From: Streptomyces tubercidicus
GTDB taxonomy: Bacteria; Actinomycetota; Actinomycetes; Streptomycetales; Streptomycetaceae
DNA length: 64,000 bases
NCBI RefSeq assembly: GCF_027497495.1
Contig: NZ_CP114205.1
Span: 7,502,001 to 7,566,000 of the forward strand
Direction of reading: 5' to 3'
Shown: piece after piece, positions 42,359 through 51,427 of the stretch
Layout: each line of letters starts with the position of its first letter
Numbering within the stretch: position 1 is the first letter of the stretch
The notes under the pieces: generated by a model
What the model saw: only the letters and a program-made list of their open reading frames with translations
The model's database searches: none
What the model was told of the DNA's origin: nothing
Translations under genes and position numbers: made by a program

Positions 42359-42553
42359 GTGCGTCCGTTCCGCTGTCACGGCGGTACCGCGACATGCTGC
42401 CTGGTCGGGTGCCTTGTGCAGGTACCACGTACTCCTGCCTGCCGGGTGCCCGGGAGACGCGCCGCGACACGTCGTACGCGACTCCACTGCTTCAGGATCA
42501 GGGCCAGCAACTCCATCCGCACCCGGGCGGCCGGAGCCGGGGCGGCCCCGGCG

Positions 42554-44785
42554 TCACATCTCCTTGTGGAGACGGGTCAGATCGCTGGTGAGGGCGTCGA
42601 GCCAGATCACCGAGTCGAGGAGCAGGGCGGCGGAGACCGCACCGGTCTCCCGCGCCGGGCTGTGGCGCGGGATGCCCGGAGCGACCGCCAACAGGGCGCG
42701 GATGTCCAGCGGTTGCGGGTCGTCCCGGGGTGTGCCGCGGTCCGTGCCGAGGTGGTGGGCCAGGGACAGGTAGTCGGCCGCCGTCCGGTCGGCCGCCTGC
42801 CGCAGCCAGGCGCCGACCTCCGGCGAGGCGATCCGGCCGGGACGGTCGGGCAGCAGCCGCTCACCGCGCCGCGCGTCCCGCCCGGCGACCAGCAGCGTGG
42901 GCCAGTCCGGCTGTACGCCGTCCTCCCGCGGCTCGGACTGGTACTGGGCCAGGCTCTCCTGCGCGAGGCCGAGGGCACGGTTGAGGGCGAAGAGATCGGT
43001 GCTGCCGGAGCGTTCGACGACCTGTGCGGTGGTGTGCCCGATGGCGTCGGCGATGGCCGAGCACAGTCCCGCCATGCTGCGGCGCAGCTCGCTGCCCGCG
43101 CCCCGTGGCCAGGCCACCAGCCCGCAGCCCAGCCCGATGACGCTGCCGACCAGCACATCCACCAGCCGGACCGGCGCCAGCTGCCAGGTGACGGGGGAGA
43201 CCTGAGCGAACAGCGTCGCCACGACCAGTGTGAAGCCGCCCTGCGCCCAGGCCAGCCCGCGCAACGGCCCCGCGGTGAACGCCACCAGCATCACCACCGG
43301 CAGCACGATGGCGTACACCGTGTTCCGGTCGTGGACCAGCGCCAGCATCCCGCCGGCCAGCACCGCGCCGACCAGCGTCCCGGTCAGCGCCTGCCGGACC
43401 GCGGACCGGGTCTCCAGGCTGGTCGTACGGGTCAGCGTCAGGGTGGCGAGCAGCACCCAGAAGCCGTGCTGGAGGCCGAGCAGCCCGGCGACGGCCCGTG
43501 CCGCGGCCAGCCCGAGGGCGAACCGGCAGGCGTTCTGGAAGATCACCGAGCGGGGGGTGAGATGCATGGTCAGCCGCTGCCACCACAGCCCGAGGGGGCC
43601 GGCCCGCGCATAGGCGAAGGTGTGCCCGGCGGGGTTCCGCTCGACGGTACGGTCCCCGAGCATCAGCCGGGTGGCCAGCACGAGGACGACAGCGCAGTCG
43701 GCGGCCTGCACCACCTGCGTCCGTCGGCGCAGATAGACCAGCCGGTCATCGGTGCTGAGCCGCTCCAGGGTGTCCACCGCCCGGTGGGCGCGGACCGGGG
43801 TCAGCTCCTCCTGGAGGGCGGTGGCGGACGGTCCCTCACCGGGCCGCAGCCGCTTCCGCCGCTGCCGCAGCGCGACGGCCGCCCCGCGGGCGGCGGTGCT
43901 GATGCCCTCCAGCAGCGCCACCGTCTCCGGGTGGAACCGCTGCTGCGGCCCGGCCTCGCAGTGCAGGGCGTCCAGCTGCGCCAGCAGGGTGCGGACGGCC
44001 TCGGCGGCGTGCGCCATGGCCTTGTGGGCGAGGGTGGGGGAGGCGGGCCGTACGGCGGGTGGCACACAGGTGGGACGCAGCGCCTCCCCGGCCGCCCGCG
44101 CCTCGGCGAGCGCCTGTACGGGAGGGGGCCCGCCACGGTGGTCGGCCAGCCGCGCGGCCGCGTCGGCGGCGTCGGCGAGCAGCCGCCGGAAGGACGGAGT
44201 GTCCGGTACGGGCAGCAGGAAGCGCTGGACCAGGGCGAGCAGCAGCGCCCCCAGCAGGAAGCCGGACAACCGCTGGACCAGGGTGTCCGGGGCGTACGGC
44301 GGGAAACACGGCAGGATGTAGAGCAGCTGCATCCCCGGCGCCGCACCGGCGATCCGCGGGCCGGTGGTGCCCGCATACGCCACCATGAAGCCGATGACGA
44401 GCATGCCGACGACGGCGGCCCAGGTCTGGACGGCGAGCAGGGTGCCCAGCGTGACCAGCGCGAGTCCGGCGGGGATCGCGGTCAGGACGGTCGTCGCGCG
44501 CTGCCGCCCGGACCCGGGGATCCGGGCGAGCGCACCGAGAGACACCACGGTGAAGGTGGCGTAGACGGACATGACGGCCAGGCCGAGCCCGTAGCGGCAG
44601 AAATAGAAGGCGGCACAGGAGGCGGTCGTCACCTGGACGGCGTTGCCGACCACCGTGCGGTGGCCCCGCAGTCCGTGCCTGACGTGCTCCATCAGGTAGC
44701 GCAGCCTGCGCAGCCCGGCCCCGACGGGCCCGCCGGCCGAACGCCGCGGCCCGGACCCCGGGGAAGCTCCCTGCTGCGGGCTCAC
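42554..44785 (-). CDS. FUSC-family (aromatic acid exporter-like) membrane protein
   Basis: About 743 residues from the GTG at 44785 (GGAGAG immediately before); an ATG at 44692 is an alternative. Two halves each have about six transmembrane helices (first half from VQVTTASCAAFYFCRYGL, second half from FQNACRFALGLAAARAVAGLLG) separated by helical cytoplasmic regions. This is the FUSC/YccS/AaeB layout associated with efflux of aromatic acids or other toxic metabolites. The PadR-family gene is divergent across a 247-bp region containing an inverted repeat, suggesting PadR control of the exporter. Confidence 0.8.
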   Translation of the reverse strand: MSPQQGASPGSGPRRSAGGPVGAGLRRLRYLMEHVRHGLRGHRTVVGNAVQVTTASCAAFYFCRYGLGLAVMSVYATFTVVSLGALARIPGSGRQRATTVLTAIPAGLALVTLGTLLAVQTWAAVVGMLVIGFMVAYAGTTGPRIAGAAPGMQLLYILPCFPPYAPDTLVQRLSGFLLGALLLALVQRFLLPVPDTPSFRRLLADAADAAARLADHRGGPPPVQALAEARAAGEALRPTCVPPAVRPASPTLAHKAMAHAAEAVRTLLAQLDALHCEAGPQQRFHPETVALLEGISTAARGAAVALRQRRKRLRPGEGPSATALQEELTPVRAHRAVDTLERLSTDDRLVYLRRRTQVVQAADCAVVLVLATRLMLGDRTVERNPAGHTFAYARAGPLGLWWQRLTMHLTPRSVIFQNACRFALGLAAARAVAGLLGLQHGFWVLLATLTLTRTTSLETRSAVRQALTGTLVGAVLAGGMLALVHDRNTVYAIVLPVVMLVAFTAGPLRGLAWAQGGFTLVVATLFAQVSPVTWQLAPVRLVDVLVGSVIGLGCGLVAWPRGAGSELRRSMAGLCSAIADAIGHTTAQVVERSGSTDLFALNRALGLAQESLAQYQSEPREDGVQPDWPTLLVAGRDARRGERLLPDRPGRIASPEVGAWLRQAADRTAADYLSLAHHLGTDRGTPRDDPQPLDIRALLAVAPGIPRHSPARETGAVSAALLLDSVIWLDALTSDLTRLHKEM

Positions 44786-44949
44786 CTCTCCACTATTGGC
44801 CAGCCGGTCCGGGTCCGCACCGCGCAGCCGCCCGGCCCGGTGCCCGGCCGCCGCCGCGGCGCTGTGGCGGTGACACCTGCCACGCCCACGCCTCCCGCCC
44901 GGCGGCTCCCCGGGAGCGCCAAGACCACCTCCTGGAGGTGTTCCCCCTA

Positions 44950-44972
44950 GGCATACCTCTAGCAGGAATGCC
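44950..44972. promoter_or_regulatory. Candidate PadR operator
   Basis: GGCAT (44950-44954) and ATGCC (44968-44972) form an inverted repeat around 13 bp; with flanks the arms extend to CTAGGCAT and ATGCCAAG (7 of 8 paired). It lies between the divergent exporter and PadR genes. Confidence 0.5.
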
Positions 44973-45032
44973 AAGAAGACGGACGGGAGTTGGCGATGAG
45001 CGGTCGGGCGGGGGACGGGCGCGGACCGTAGG

Positions 45033-45719
45033 ATGCCGCACGTGACGGAGAAGAAGGCGGACGCCACGGACACCGCGGACACCGGCGATGCCGGGCGACC
45101 GGCGCTGCCGGCGACCAGTTGGGCGGTGCTGGGGCTGCTGTCCTTCGGTGAGGAGCTGTCCGGCTACGACCTGAAGAAATGGTCCGACTCGTCGCTGCGC
45201 CTCTTCTACTGGAGTCCGTCCTTCAGCCAGATCTACGGTGAGTTGAAGCGTCTGGAGAAGGTCGGTTACGTCACCGCGCGGATGGTCGCCCAGGAGACCG
45301 GCAACCGCGACAAGCGGGTCTATGTGATCACCGACGCGGGGATGGCGGCGGTGCGTCACTGGGCGCGCGAGGCGCCCGTGGAGCCTCCTGTCCTCAAACA
45401 CGGCGTGATGCTGCGGATGTGGCTGGGGCATCTGCTGGAGACCGACCGGATGCGGGACGTCCTGGGCCGGCACCGGGCGTACGCGGAGACCATGCGGCAG
45501 CGCGCCGAGGTGGACGTCGCGGACGCCCACGGCGAGGACGGCCACAGCGCGGATCCCCACGGCGCGGACCCCCACGGGGAGGAGTCCTGGGCCTATCCCG
45601 CCCTCGTCCTGAAGTGGTCGGAGCGCTACTACGCCGCCGAACGGGACCTGGCCGACGCCATGTTGGCCGACCTTGCTGACTTGGACGACCTGGACGAGCG
45701 GGATCGCCGCCGCCTTTAG
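45033..45719 (+). CDS. PadR-family transcriptional regulator
   Basis: 228 residues. The N-terminal winged helix is typical of PadR (ALPATSWAVLGLLSFGEELSGYDLKKW, then FSQIYGELKRLEKVGYVTARMV), followed by a C-terminal helical dimerisation region (VLKHGVMLRMWLGHLLE and KWSERYYAAERDLADAML). A short repetitive acidic/His stretch (DAHGEDGHSADPHGADPHGEE) interrupts the C-terminal domain. It probably represses the divergent FUSC-type exporter through the inverted repeat between them; PadR proteins commonly respond to phenolic acids. GTG at 45042 is an alternative start. Confidence 0.88.
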   Translation: MPHVTEKKADATDTADTGDAGRPALPATSWAVLGLLSFGEELSGYDLKKWSDSSLRLFYWSPSFSQIYGELKRLEKVGYVTARMVAQETGNRDKRVYVITDAGMAAVRHWAREAPVEPPVLKHGVMLRMWLGHLLETDRMRDVLGRHRAYAETMRQRAEVDVADAHGEDGHSADPHGADPHGEESWAYPALVLKWSERYYAAERDLADAMLADLADLDDLDERDRRRL

Positions 45720-45755
45720 TGCGTGGCGCGGAACGGGGCGATGCCGGCCCCCCCG

Positions 45756-45787
45756 CCAGCCCGCCAGCCCGTCAGCCCGTCAGCCCG
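45756..45787. repeat. Four tandem copies of an 8-bp unit (YCAGCCCG) spanning a stop codon
   Basis: Units begin at 45756, 45764, 45772 and 45780, with a partial fifth. TCA in the unit reads TGA on the minus strand, and the stop of the acyl-CoA dehydrogenase gene (45780-45782) is one of these. Confidence 0.7.
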
Positions 45788-46763
45788 TCAGAACGCGGGC
45801 ACGGCAGTCGGCCGGCGTGCCCCAGGCGTCGCGCAGCGGGCGGGCCTTGCGGAGCCACAGCGAGAGGTCCAGTTCCTCCGTGTAGCCGATGGCGCCGTGC
45901 AGTTGGAGTGCGGTGCGCGCCGCGGCGTACCCGGCCTCGCCCGCCGCGACCTTCGCCGCCGCCACCTCCCGGCCCGCCGACGGGGCCCCGGCCGCCAGTG
46001 CCAGCGCCGCCGCGTGCACCAGCGGCTGGGCGAACTCCAGCCCGATCAGGGTGTCCGCGAGCCGGTGCTTGACCGCCTGGAACGAGCCGATGGCCACCCC
46101 GAACTGGGTGCGCTGCTTGACGTACGACACCGTCGCCGCCAGCAGGGCGCGGCCGAGGCCGAGGGACTGTGCGGCGGTGGCCAGCCGCGCGACCTCGACG
46201 GCGTGCGCGGCGGCCGCGCTCACCGCGGGGCCCCGGGCCACCACCGTGCCGCCGAGCGGGCGGGCCGGTCGCCGGGCCGGGTCGAGGGAGGTCTGCACCG
46301 GCCCATGGGCCTCCGTACGGCACACCGTGTCACCCCGCACGACGAGGACGGCATCGGCGGCATCGGCGTCCAGGGCGTACGGCTCCGCCCCGGCGCACAG
46401 GCTGACCACGGCCCCGCCCGCGGCGATCCGCGGCAGCCATTCCCCGGCCACCGGCTCCCCGCCGAGCCGCTCCAGGAACGCGGCCGCCGCCACCGTCTCC
46501 ACCAGCGGCCCCGGCACCGCATGGCGCCCCAACTCCGCGAAGGACAGCGCCAGTTCGACCGGCAGCAGCCCGGTCCCGCCGTGCCGCTCCGGAACGGCGA
46601 GCCCGAACACCCCCGCGTCCGCGATCCGCGCCCACAGCGCCCGGCCAGGCCGGTGCTCCCCGGCCGCCCAGGCCCGCGCCACGGCCGGGATGCCGGACGC
46701 CCCCAGCATGCCGTCCAGTGCCTGTGCGAACTCCCGCTGCTCATCGGTCAGGAGAAACCGCAT
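45780..46763 (-). CDS. Acyl-CoA dehydrogenase, short FadE32/33-like subunit
   Basis: 327 residues from the ATG at 46763, overlapping the stop of the preceding acyl-CoA dehydrogenase gene (TGATG). The fold is recognisable (FLLTDEQREFAQALDGML, TQFGVAIGSFQAVKHRLAD, QLHGAIGYTEELDLSLWLRKA), but the protein is shorter than typical enzymes (about 380) and its mid-domain is weakly conserved. Adjacent long and short acyl-CoA dehydrogenases form alpha2beta2 heterotetramers in actinobacterial steroid degradation. The partner here is the 401-residue gene upstream. Substrate is inferred to be a steroid-derived CoA thioester. Confidence 0.82.
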   Translation of the reverse strand: MRFLLTDEQREFAQALDGMLGASGIPAVARAWAAGEHRPGRALWARIADAGVFGLAVPERHGGTGLLPVELALSFAELGRHAVPGPLVETVAAAAFLERLGGEPVAGEWLPRIAAGGAVVSLCAGAEPYALDADAADAVLVVRGDTVCRTEAHGPVQTSLDPARRPARPLGGTVVARGPAVSAAAAHAVEVARLATAAQSLGLGRALLAATVSYVKQRTQFGVAIGSFQAVKHRLADTLIGLEFAQPLVHAAALALAAGAPSAGREVAAAKVAAGEAGYAAARTALQLHGAIGYTEELDLSLWLRKARPLRDAWGTPADCRARVLTG

Positions 46764-47968
46764 CAACGGCGTCCCTTCGGCAGGCCGAGCAGCCGCTCGG
46801 CGATGATGTCGCGCTGGATCTCGTTGGTGCCGGCATAGATCGGCCCGGCGAGCGAGAAGGTGTAACCCTCGGCCCAACTCCCGTACTCGGGCGCCTCGTC
46901 GGCGTCATCGGCGAGCATCCCGTACGGGCCGAGCAGGTCCAGGGCGGTCTCGTGCAGGGCGATGTCCAGCTCGGACCAGAAGACCTTGTTCAGGCTCGAC
47001 TCCGCGCCGGAGCCGTCCGCTCCGGGCTTCCCGCCATCGGGCGCGGGCCGCTCGTCGGAGGTGAGCCGGGAGGCATGGGCGTAGGTGAAGAGCTGATAGG
47101 CGCGGGCGCCGATCAGCGCGTCGGCCACCCGGTCGCCGAGGGCCGGAGCGGCCCCCTCGGGGGCCTCGCGCCACAGTGCGGCCAGCCGCTCGGCGGCCGC
47201 GGTGAAGCGGCCCGGACTGCGCAGCGTCAGCCCGCGTTCCTTGCCCGCGGTGCTCATCGCGATCCGCCAGCCCTGCCCCGGCTCGCCGATCACGTCCGCA
47301 TCGGGCACGAAGACCTCATCGAGGAAGAGTTCGGCGAAGGCGGGCTTGCCGTCGAGGCGGCCGATGGGGCGCACCGTCACACCCGGTGCGTCCAGCGGGA
47401 ACATCAGATAGCTGAGCCCCTGGTGCGGCCGGGCGGCGTCCGGGTCGCTGCGGAACAGCCCGAAGGCGCGGTCGGCGAACGCGGCCCGGGACGACCAGGT
47501 CTTCTGCCCGCGCAGCAGCCAGCCGCCCTCGGTCCGTACGGCGGCCGAGCGCAGCGACGCCAGATCCGACCCCGACTCCGGCTCGGACCAGGCCTGTGCC
47601 CAGATGACCTCACCGCGCGCCATCGGGCCCAGCACACGGGTGCGTTGCTCCTCGGTGCCGTGCTCGAACAGGGTCGGGGCGAGCAGGCTGATGCCGTTCT
47701 GGCTGACCCGCCCGGGGGCGCCCGCCGCGTAGTACTCCTCCTCGAAGACCAGCCACTGCCAGAGCGAGGCGCCCCGGCCGCCGTACTCCTCGGGCCAGGA
47801 GACGACCGACCAGCGGTCCGCGGCCAGCCGCCGCTCCCACTCCCGGTGGGCGGCGAACCCTTCCGCGGTCTCCAGTGACGGCAGGGGGGAAGCGGGTACG
47901 TGGTCGGCCAGCCAGTCACGGGCCTCCGCCCTGAACTCCTCCTCGGTGGCGGTGAATTCGAGGTCCAT
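46763..47968 (-). CDS. Acyl-CoA dehydrogenase, FadE30/FadE31-like
   Basis: 401 residues from the ATG at 47968, after GGAGG. Typical motifs are AQAWSEPESGSDLASLRSAA (flavin and substrate site), GQKTWSSRA and YAGTNEIQRDIIAERLLGLP at the C-terminus. It introduces an alpha-beta double bond in an acyl-CoA. It is the first gene after the KstR2-like operator at 48060 and is divergent from an IpdF-like SDR. This mirrors the fadE30/ipdF neighbourhood of the mycobacterial HIP-degradation regulon. With the short dehydrogenase downstream it may form one heteromeric enzyme. Confidence 0.85.
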   Translation of the reverse strand: MDLEFTATEEEFRAEARDWLADHVPASPLPSLETAEGFAAHREWERRLAADRWSVVSWPEEYGGRGASLWQWLVFEEEYYAAGAPGRVSQNGISLLAPTLFEHGTEEQRTRVLGPMARGEVIWAQAWSEPESGSDLASLRSAAVRTEGGWLLRGQKTWSSRAAFADRAFGLFRSDPDAARPHQGLSYLMFPLDAPGVTVRPIGRLDGKPAFAELFLDEVFVPDADVIGEPGQGWRIAMSTAGKERGLTLRSPGRFTAAAERLAALWREAPEGAAPALGDRVADALIGARAYQLFTYAHASRLTSDERPAPDGGKPGADGSGAESSLNKVFWSELDIALHETALDLLGPYGMLADDADEAPEYGSWAEGYTFSLAGPIYAGTNEIQRDIIAERLLGLPKGRR

Positions 47969-48059
47969 CAGGCGCCCGCCTCCGGTGGCCGGGGGAGCGG
48001 TCCGCCGGGCGGGGGCGTCTTGTCGTGGGCAGCGGGCATCGCCATCGCGCTCCTTCTCT

Positions 48060-48073
48060 AACAAGTGTTTGGT
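48060..48073. promoter_or_regulatory. KstR2-like operator 1
   Basis: AACAAGTGTTTGGT fits the published mycobacterial KstR2 pattern AnCAAGnnCTTGnT with one change (C to T). It lies between the divergent acyl-CoA dehydrogenase and SDR genes. The following TAGGT is shared with operator 2. Confidence 0.65.
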
Positions 48074-48193
48074 AGGTTAACGTAGCGCCATGAGCAGCGT
48101 CGAGGCCCCACCGCCCGCGAGTGCCCGCGCTGTTCCGCGACCGGACCGCCCGGACCCGGACCGGCCTGGAGACCATCCGCTGGAGGCTCGCGT

Positions 48194-48976
48194 ATGACAC
48201 CGCCCCCGTACGTGCCCGGCCACCATCTGCTCGACGGCCGGACCGCCGTCATCACCGCGGCCGCCGGATCCGGCATCGGCGGCGCCACCGCCCGCAGGTT
48301 CCTGGAGGAAGGCGCCCGCGTCGTCATCGGTGATGCCCATGCGCGCCGGCTGAAGGAGACCGCCGCCGCGCTCGCCGCGGAGTTCGGGGAGGCGAAGGTG
48401 GCCGCCCTGCCCTGCGATGTCACTGACGAGGACCAGGTCAACGCCCTGCTGGAGCTGGCGGAAGAGCACCACGGCCGGCTCGACATCGTGGTCAACAACG
48501 CCGGGCTCGGCGGCACCGCCGACCTCGTCGAGATGACCGACGAGCAGTGGAGCAGGGTCCTCGATGTGACGCTGAACGGCACGTTCCGCTGCACCCGCGC
48601 GGCCCTGCGCCGCATGCGGGCCACCGGCAGCGGCGGGGTGATCGTCAACAACGCCTCCGTCGTCGGCTGGCGGGCCCAGCGCGGCCAGGCCCACTACGCC
48701 GCGGCCAAGGCCGGGGTGATGGCACTGACCCGCTGTGCCGCCATGGAGGCCGCGGAGTACGGCGTCCGCGTCAACGCGGTCGCGCCCAGCCTCGCCCTGC
48801 ACCCGCATCTGGTGAAGGTGACCACCCCCGAGCTGCTCGCGGAGCTCACCGAGCGCGAGGCGTTCGGCCGCTACGCCGAGCCTTGGGAGGTCGCCAATGT
48901 CATCGTCTTCCTGGCCGGGGACTACGCCTCCTACATGACCGGAGAGACGGTGTCGGTCAGCTCGCAGCACGCGTGA
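48194..48976 (+). CDS. ipdF: Short-chain dehydrogenase, IpdF-like
   Basis: 260 residues. Rossmann cofactor motif TAAAGSGIGGATARRF near 20-35, NNAG near 94-97, catalytic Ser in NNASVVG and YAAAK with catalytic Tyr and Lys. IpdF is the SDR of steroid C/D-ring (HIP) catabolism thought to oxidise a hydroxyl on the HIP-CoA intermediate. GGAGG sits 7 bp before the ATG. The gene is controlled from the operator region shared with the acyl-CoA dehydrogenases. The specific IpdF assignment rests on gene neighbourhood; the SDR assignment is firm. Confidence 0.72.
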   Translation: MTPPPYVPGHHLLDGRTAVITAAAGSGIGGATARRFLEEGARVVIGDAHARRLKETAAALAAEFGEAKVAALPCDVTDEDQVNALLELAEEHHGRLDIVVNNAGLGGTADLVEMTDEQWSRVLDVTLNGTFRCTRAALRRMRATGSGGVIVNNASVVGWRAQRGQAHYAAAKAGVMALTRCAAMEAAEYGVRVNAVAPSLALHPHLVKVTTPELLAELTEREAFGRYAEPWEVANVIVFLAGDYASYMTGETVSVSSQHA

Positions 48977-49107
48977 GCCGACGGCCGGTACGTGATATCC
49001 CCCCGGCCGGTCGCCCCGCCCCGACGCGTTCGCCGCCCGCACCCGCCGACGGCAGCGCCTTGCGGAACCGACCGGCACCTCCGCAGAATCTGACCAGGGA
49101 GACCACC

Positions 49108-50265
49108 ATGTCCGAGGCGTACATCATTGACGCGGTCCGTACCCCGGTCGGCAAGAAGGGCGGCGGGCTGTCCGCCGTTCACCCCGCCGACCTGGGCGCC
49201 CATGTACTGACGGCGCTGATGGCGCGCACCGGCGCCGATCCGGCGGCCGTCGAGGACGTCGTCTTCGGCTGTCTGGACACGGTGGGACCGCAGGCCGGGG
49301 ATATCGCCCGGACGTGCTGGCTGGCCGCCGGGCTGCCCGAGGAGGTGCCGGGCGTCACCGTCGACCGCCAGTGCGGCTCCTCCCAGCAGGCCGTCCATTT
49401 CGCGGCCCAGGGTGTGCTCTCCGGTACCCAGGACCTGGTGGTCGCGGGCGGCGTACAGAACATGTCGCAGATCCCGATCGCCTTCGCCAGCCGCCAGGCC
49501 GCCGCCCCGCTGGGGCTGACCGATGGTCCGTTCGCCGGTTCCGAGGGCTGGCGGGCCCGCTACGGCGCGGCGCCCGTCAACCAGTTCCACGGCGCCGAAC
49601 TCATCGCCGCCAAGTGGCAGGTCTCCCGCGAGGACATGGAAGAGTTCGCACTCGGTTCGCACCGGCGGGCAATCCGCGCCATCGACGAGGGCCGTTTCGA
49701 CCGTGAGCTCATTCCGTACGGGGGCGTCACCACCGATGAGGGACCACGGCGCACGACGTCTTTGGCGAAGATGGCCGCGCTGCCGCCGGTCGTCGAGGGG
49801 GGCCGGCTGACCGCGGCGGTCTCCTCGCAGGTCTCCGACGGCGCGGCCGCCATGCTCCTGGCCTCCGAGCGGGCGGTGGCCGACCACGGCCTCACCCCGC
49901 GCGCCCGTATCCACCATCTGTCGGTGCGCGGCGAGGACCCGATCCGGATGCTGTCCGCACCGATCCCGGCGACGGCGTACGCACTGAAGAAGGCGGGCAT
50001 GTCGATCGGCGATATCGACCTGACCGAGATCAATGAGGCGTTCGCACCCGTGGTACTGGCCTGGCTGAAGGAGACCGGCGCCGATCCGGAGCGGGTCAAT
50101 GTCAACGGCGGCGCCATCGCCCTCGGCCATCCGCTCGGTGCGACCGGCGTCCGGCTGATGACGACGCTGCTGCACGAACTGGAGCGCACCGGCGGCCGGT
50201 TCGGGCTCCAGACCATGTGCGAGGGCGGCGGCCAGGCCAACGTCACGATCATCGAGCGGCTCTGA
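49108..50265 (+). CDS. fadA6: Acetyl-CoA acetyltransferase (thiolase), FadA6-like
   Basis: 385 residues from the ATG at 49108, after AGGGAG. The nucleophilic Cys is in TVDRQCGSSQQAV, and the C-terminal His and Cys are in NVNGGAIALGHPLGATG and MCEGGGQANVTIIERL. It performs thiolytic cleavage of a 3-ketoacyl-CoA. In the KstR2 regulon, FadA6 cleaves the ring C/D-derived diketo-CoA near the end of HIP breakdown. It lies 131 bp after the IpdF-like gene on the same strand and is followed by a hairpin terminator convergent with IpdC. Confidence 0.85.
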   Translation: MSEAYIIDAVRTPVGKKGGGLSAVHPADLGAHVLTALMARTGADPAAVEDVVFGCLDTVGPQAGDIARTCWLAAGLPEEVPGVTVDRQCGSSQQAVHFAAQGVLSGTQDLVVAGGVQNMSQIPIAFASRQAAAPLGLTDGPFAGSEGWRARYGAAPVNQFHGAELIAAKWQVSREDMEEFALGSHRRAIRAIDEGRFDRELIPYGGVTTDEGPRRTTSLAKMAALPPVVEGGRLTAAVSSQVSDGAAAMLLASERAVADHGLTPRARIHHLSVRGEDPIRMLSAPIPATAYALKKAGMSIGDIDLTEINEAFAPVVLAWLKETGADPERVNVNGGAIALGHPLGATGVRLMTTLLHELERTGGRFGLQTMCEGGGQANVTIIERL

Positions 50266-50303
50266 CGGCGCCCCTTCGGTACGACGCTCCGGTGCGCCCC
50301 GAG

Positions 50304-50341
50304 CCGCGGCCCGGCCGGAACCCGCTCCGGCCGAGCCGCGG
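50304..50341. terminator. Bidirectional hairpin between the fadA6-like and ipdC-like genes
   Basis: CCGCGGC-cc-GGCCGGA pairs with TCCGGCC-ga-GCCGCGG: 14 base pairs with a 2-by-2 internal mismatch and a 6-base loop, within an 88-bp convergent gap. Confidence 0.75.
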
Positions 50342-50353
50342 TGGGCGGCCCGC

Positions 50354-51427
50354 TCAGCCCGGCGCCTCCGGTGGCAGCCCGGTCAGCGTCCGGTGAGCCT
50401 CGGCCATGATCCGGTCGACCAGCTCCGCGCACGACGGCAGATCCTCGATCACCCCGGCGACCTGGCCGGAAGCCATCACCCCGAGATCGGTACGGCCCTC
50501 GACCATCGATGCCTTGAGCAGCATCGGTGCGTTGGCCGCGAGCAGGACCTGGCTCCAGGTGAGGTCCCTGCCATGTCTCATCGCCAGGCCGTCACGCACC
50601 ATCTGGGCCCAGCTCAGACCGGACAGCTTCCGGAACGACGCGGCATGGCGCACCGCCCGGAGCAGCGCGGTGGTGCGCCCGGACCGTTCCAGGGTCTCGA
50701 CCAGTTCGCTGCGCAGCATCCGGTGCGGCAGACCGTCCACCTTCGTGGTGACGGTGATGTCCTTGACGGCCGCCGCCAGATAGCGGGCCTGGACGGCCGG
50801 TGGCACGGTGCTGTCGGACGTCAGCAGAAAGCGGGTGCCCATCGCGATTCCGGCCGCACCGTAGGCCAGCGCCGCGACCAGGCCGCGGCCGTCGAAGAAA
50901 CCGCCCGCGGCGATCACCGGGATCTCGACCGCGTCCACGACCTGCGGCAGCAGCACGGTGGTGGCCACATTCCCGGTGTGCCCGCCGCCCTCCCCGCCCT
51001 GTACGACGACCGCGTCCGCGCCCCAGGCCGCGACCTTCTCGGCATGGCGGCGGGCCCCGACGGACGGGATGACGACGACCCCCGCGTCCTTGAGCCGGGC
51101 GATCAGCTCCCGGGAGGGCGCCAGCGCGAATGAGGCGACCCGTACGCCCTCGTCCACGATGAGGCGCACCCGCTCCGCCGCATCCCCCGCGTCCGCCCGC
51201 AGATTGACCCCGAACGGCGCGTCCGTACGGGACGTGACCTCGCGGACCGCCGCCCGCAGCTGCTCGACGGTCATGGTGGCCGAGGCGAGGATGCCCAGGG
51301 CGCCCGCGTTGGCGGCGGCCGAGACCAGCCGGGGCCCGGCCACCCACCCCATGCCGGTCTGCACCAGGGGGTGGCGCACCCCGACGAGCCTGGTCAGCGG
51401 GGTCTCGATGCCCGTGGTGGCCGTCAT
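50354..51427 (-). CDS. ipdC: IpdC-like flavin-dependent reductase (nitronate monooxygenase family)
   Basis: 357 residues of the NMO/2-nitropropane dioxygenase TIM-barrel family. FMN-contact segments are PLVQTGMGWVAGPRLVSAAANAGALG, VVVQGGEGGGHTG and VIAAGGFFDGRGLVAALAYGAAGIAMGTRFL (key glycines in GEGGGHTG and AAGGF). IpdC is described as a double-bond reductase in HIP-CoA degradation rather than a true nitronate oxidase. The start overlaps the IpdB stop by 4 bp. It is the last gene of echA20-ipdA-ipdB-ipdC, the same order as in Mycobacterium tuberculosis. Confidence 0.87.
   Translation of the reverse strand: MTATTGIETPLTRLVGVRHPLVQTGMGWVAGPRLVSAAANAGALGILASATMTVEQLRAAVREVTSRTDAPFGVNLRADAGDAAERVRLIVDEGVRVASFALAPSRELIARLKDAGVVVIPSVGARRHAEKVAAWGADAVVVQGGEGGGHTGNVATTVLLPQVVDAVEIPVIAAGGFFDGRGLVAALAYGAAGIAMGTRFLLTSDSTVPPAVQARYLAAAVKDITVTTKVDGLPHRMLRSELVETLERSGRTTALLRAVRHAASFRKLSGLSWAQMVRDGLAMRHGRDLTWSQVLLAANAPMLLKASMVEGRTDLGVMASGQVAGVIEDLPSCAELVDRIMAEAHRTLTGLPPEAPG

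Noticed and set aside
40727..44950. 1407-codon open frame antisense to the ClpC-like and FUSC genes
   Set aside because: It mirrors the high-GC third positions of the two real genes on the other strand, shows no domain, and is Arg/Gly/Gln-rich throughout.
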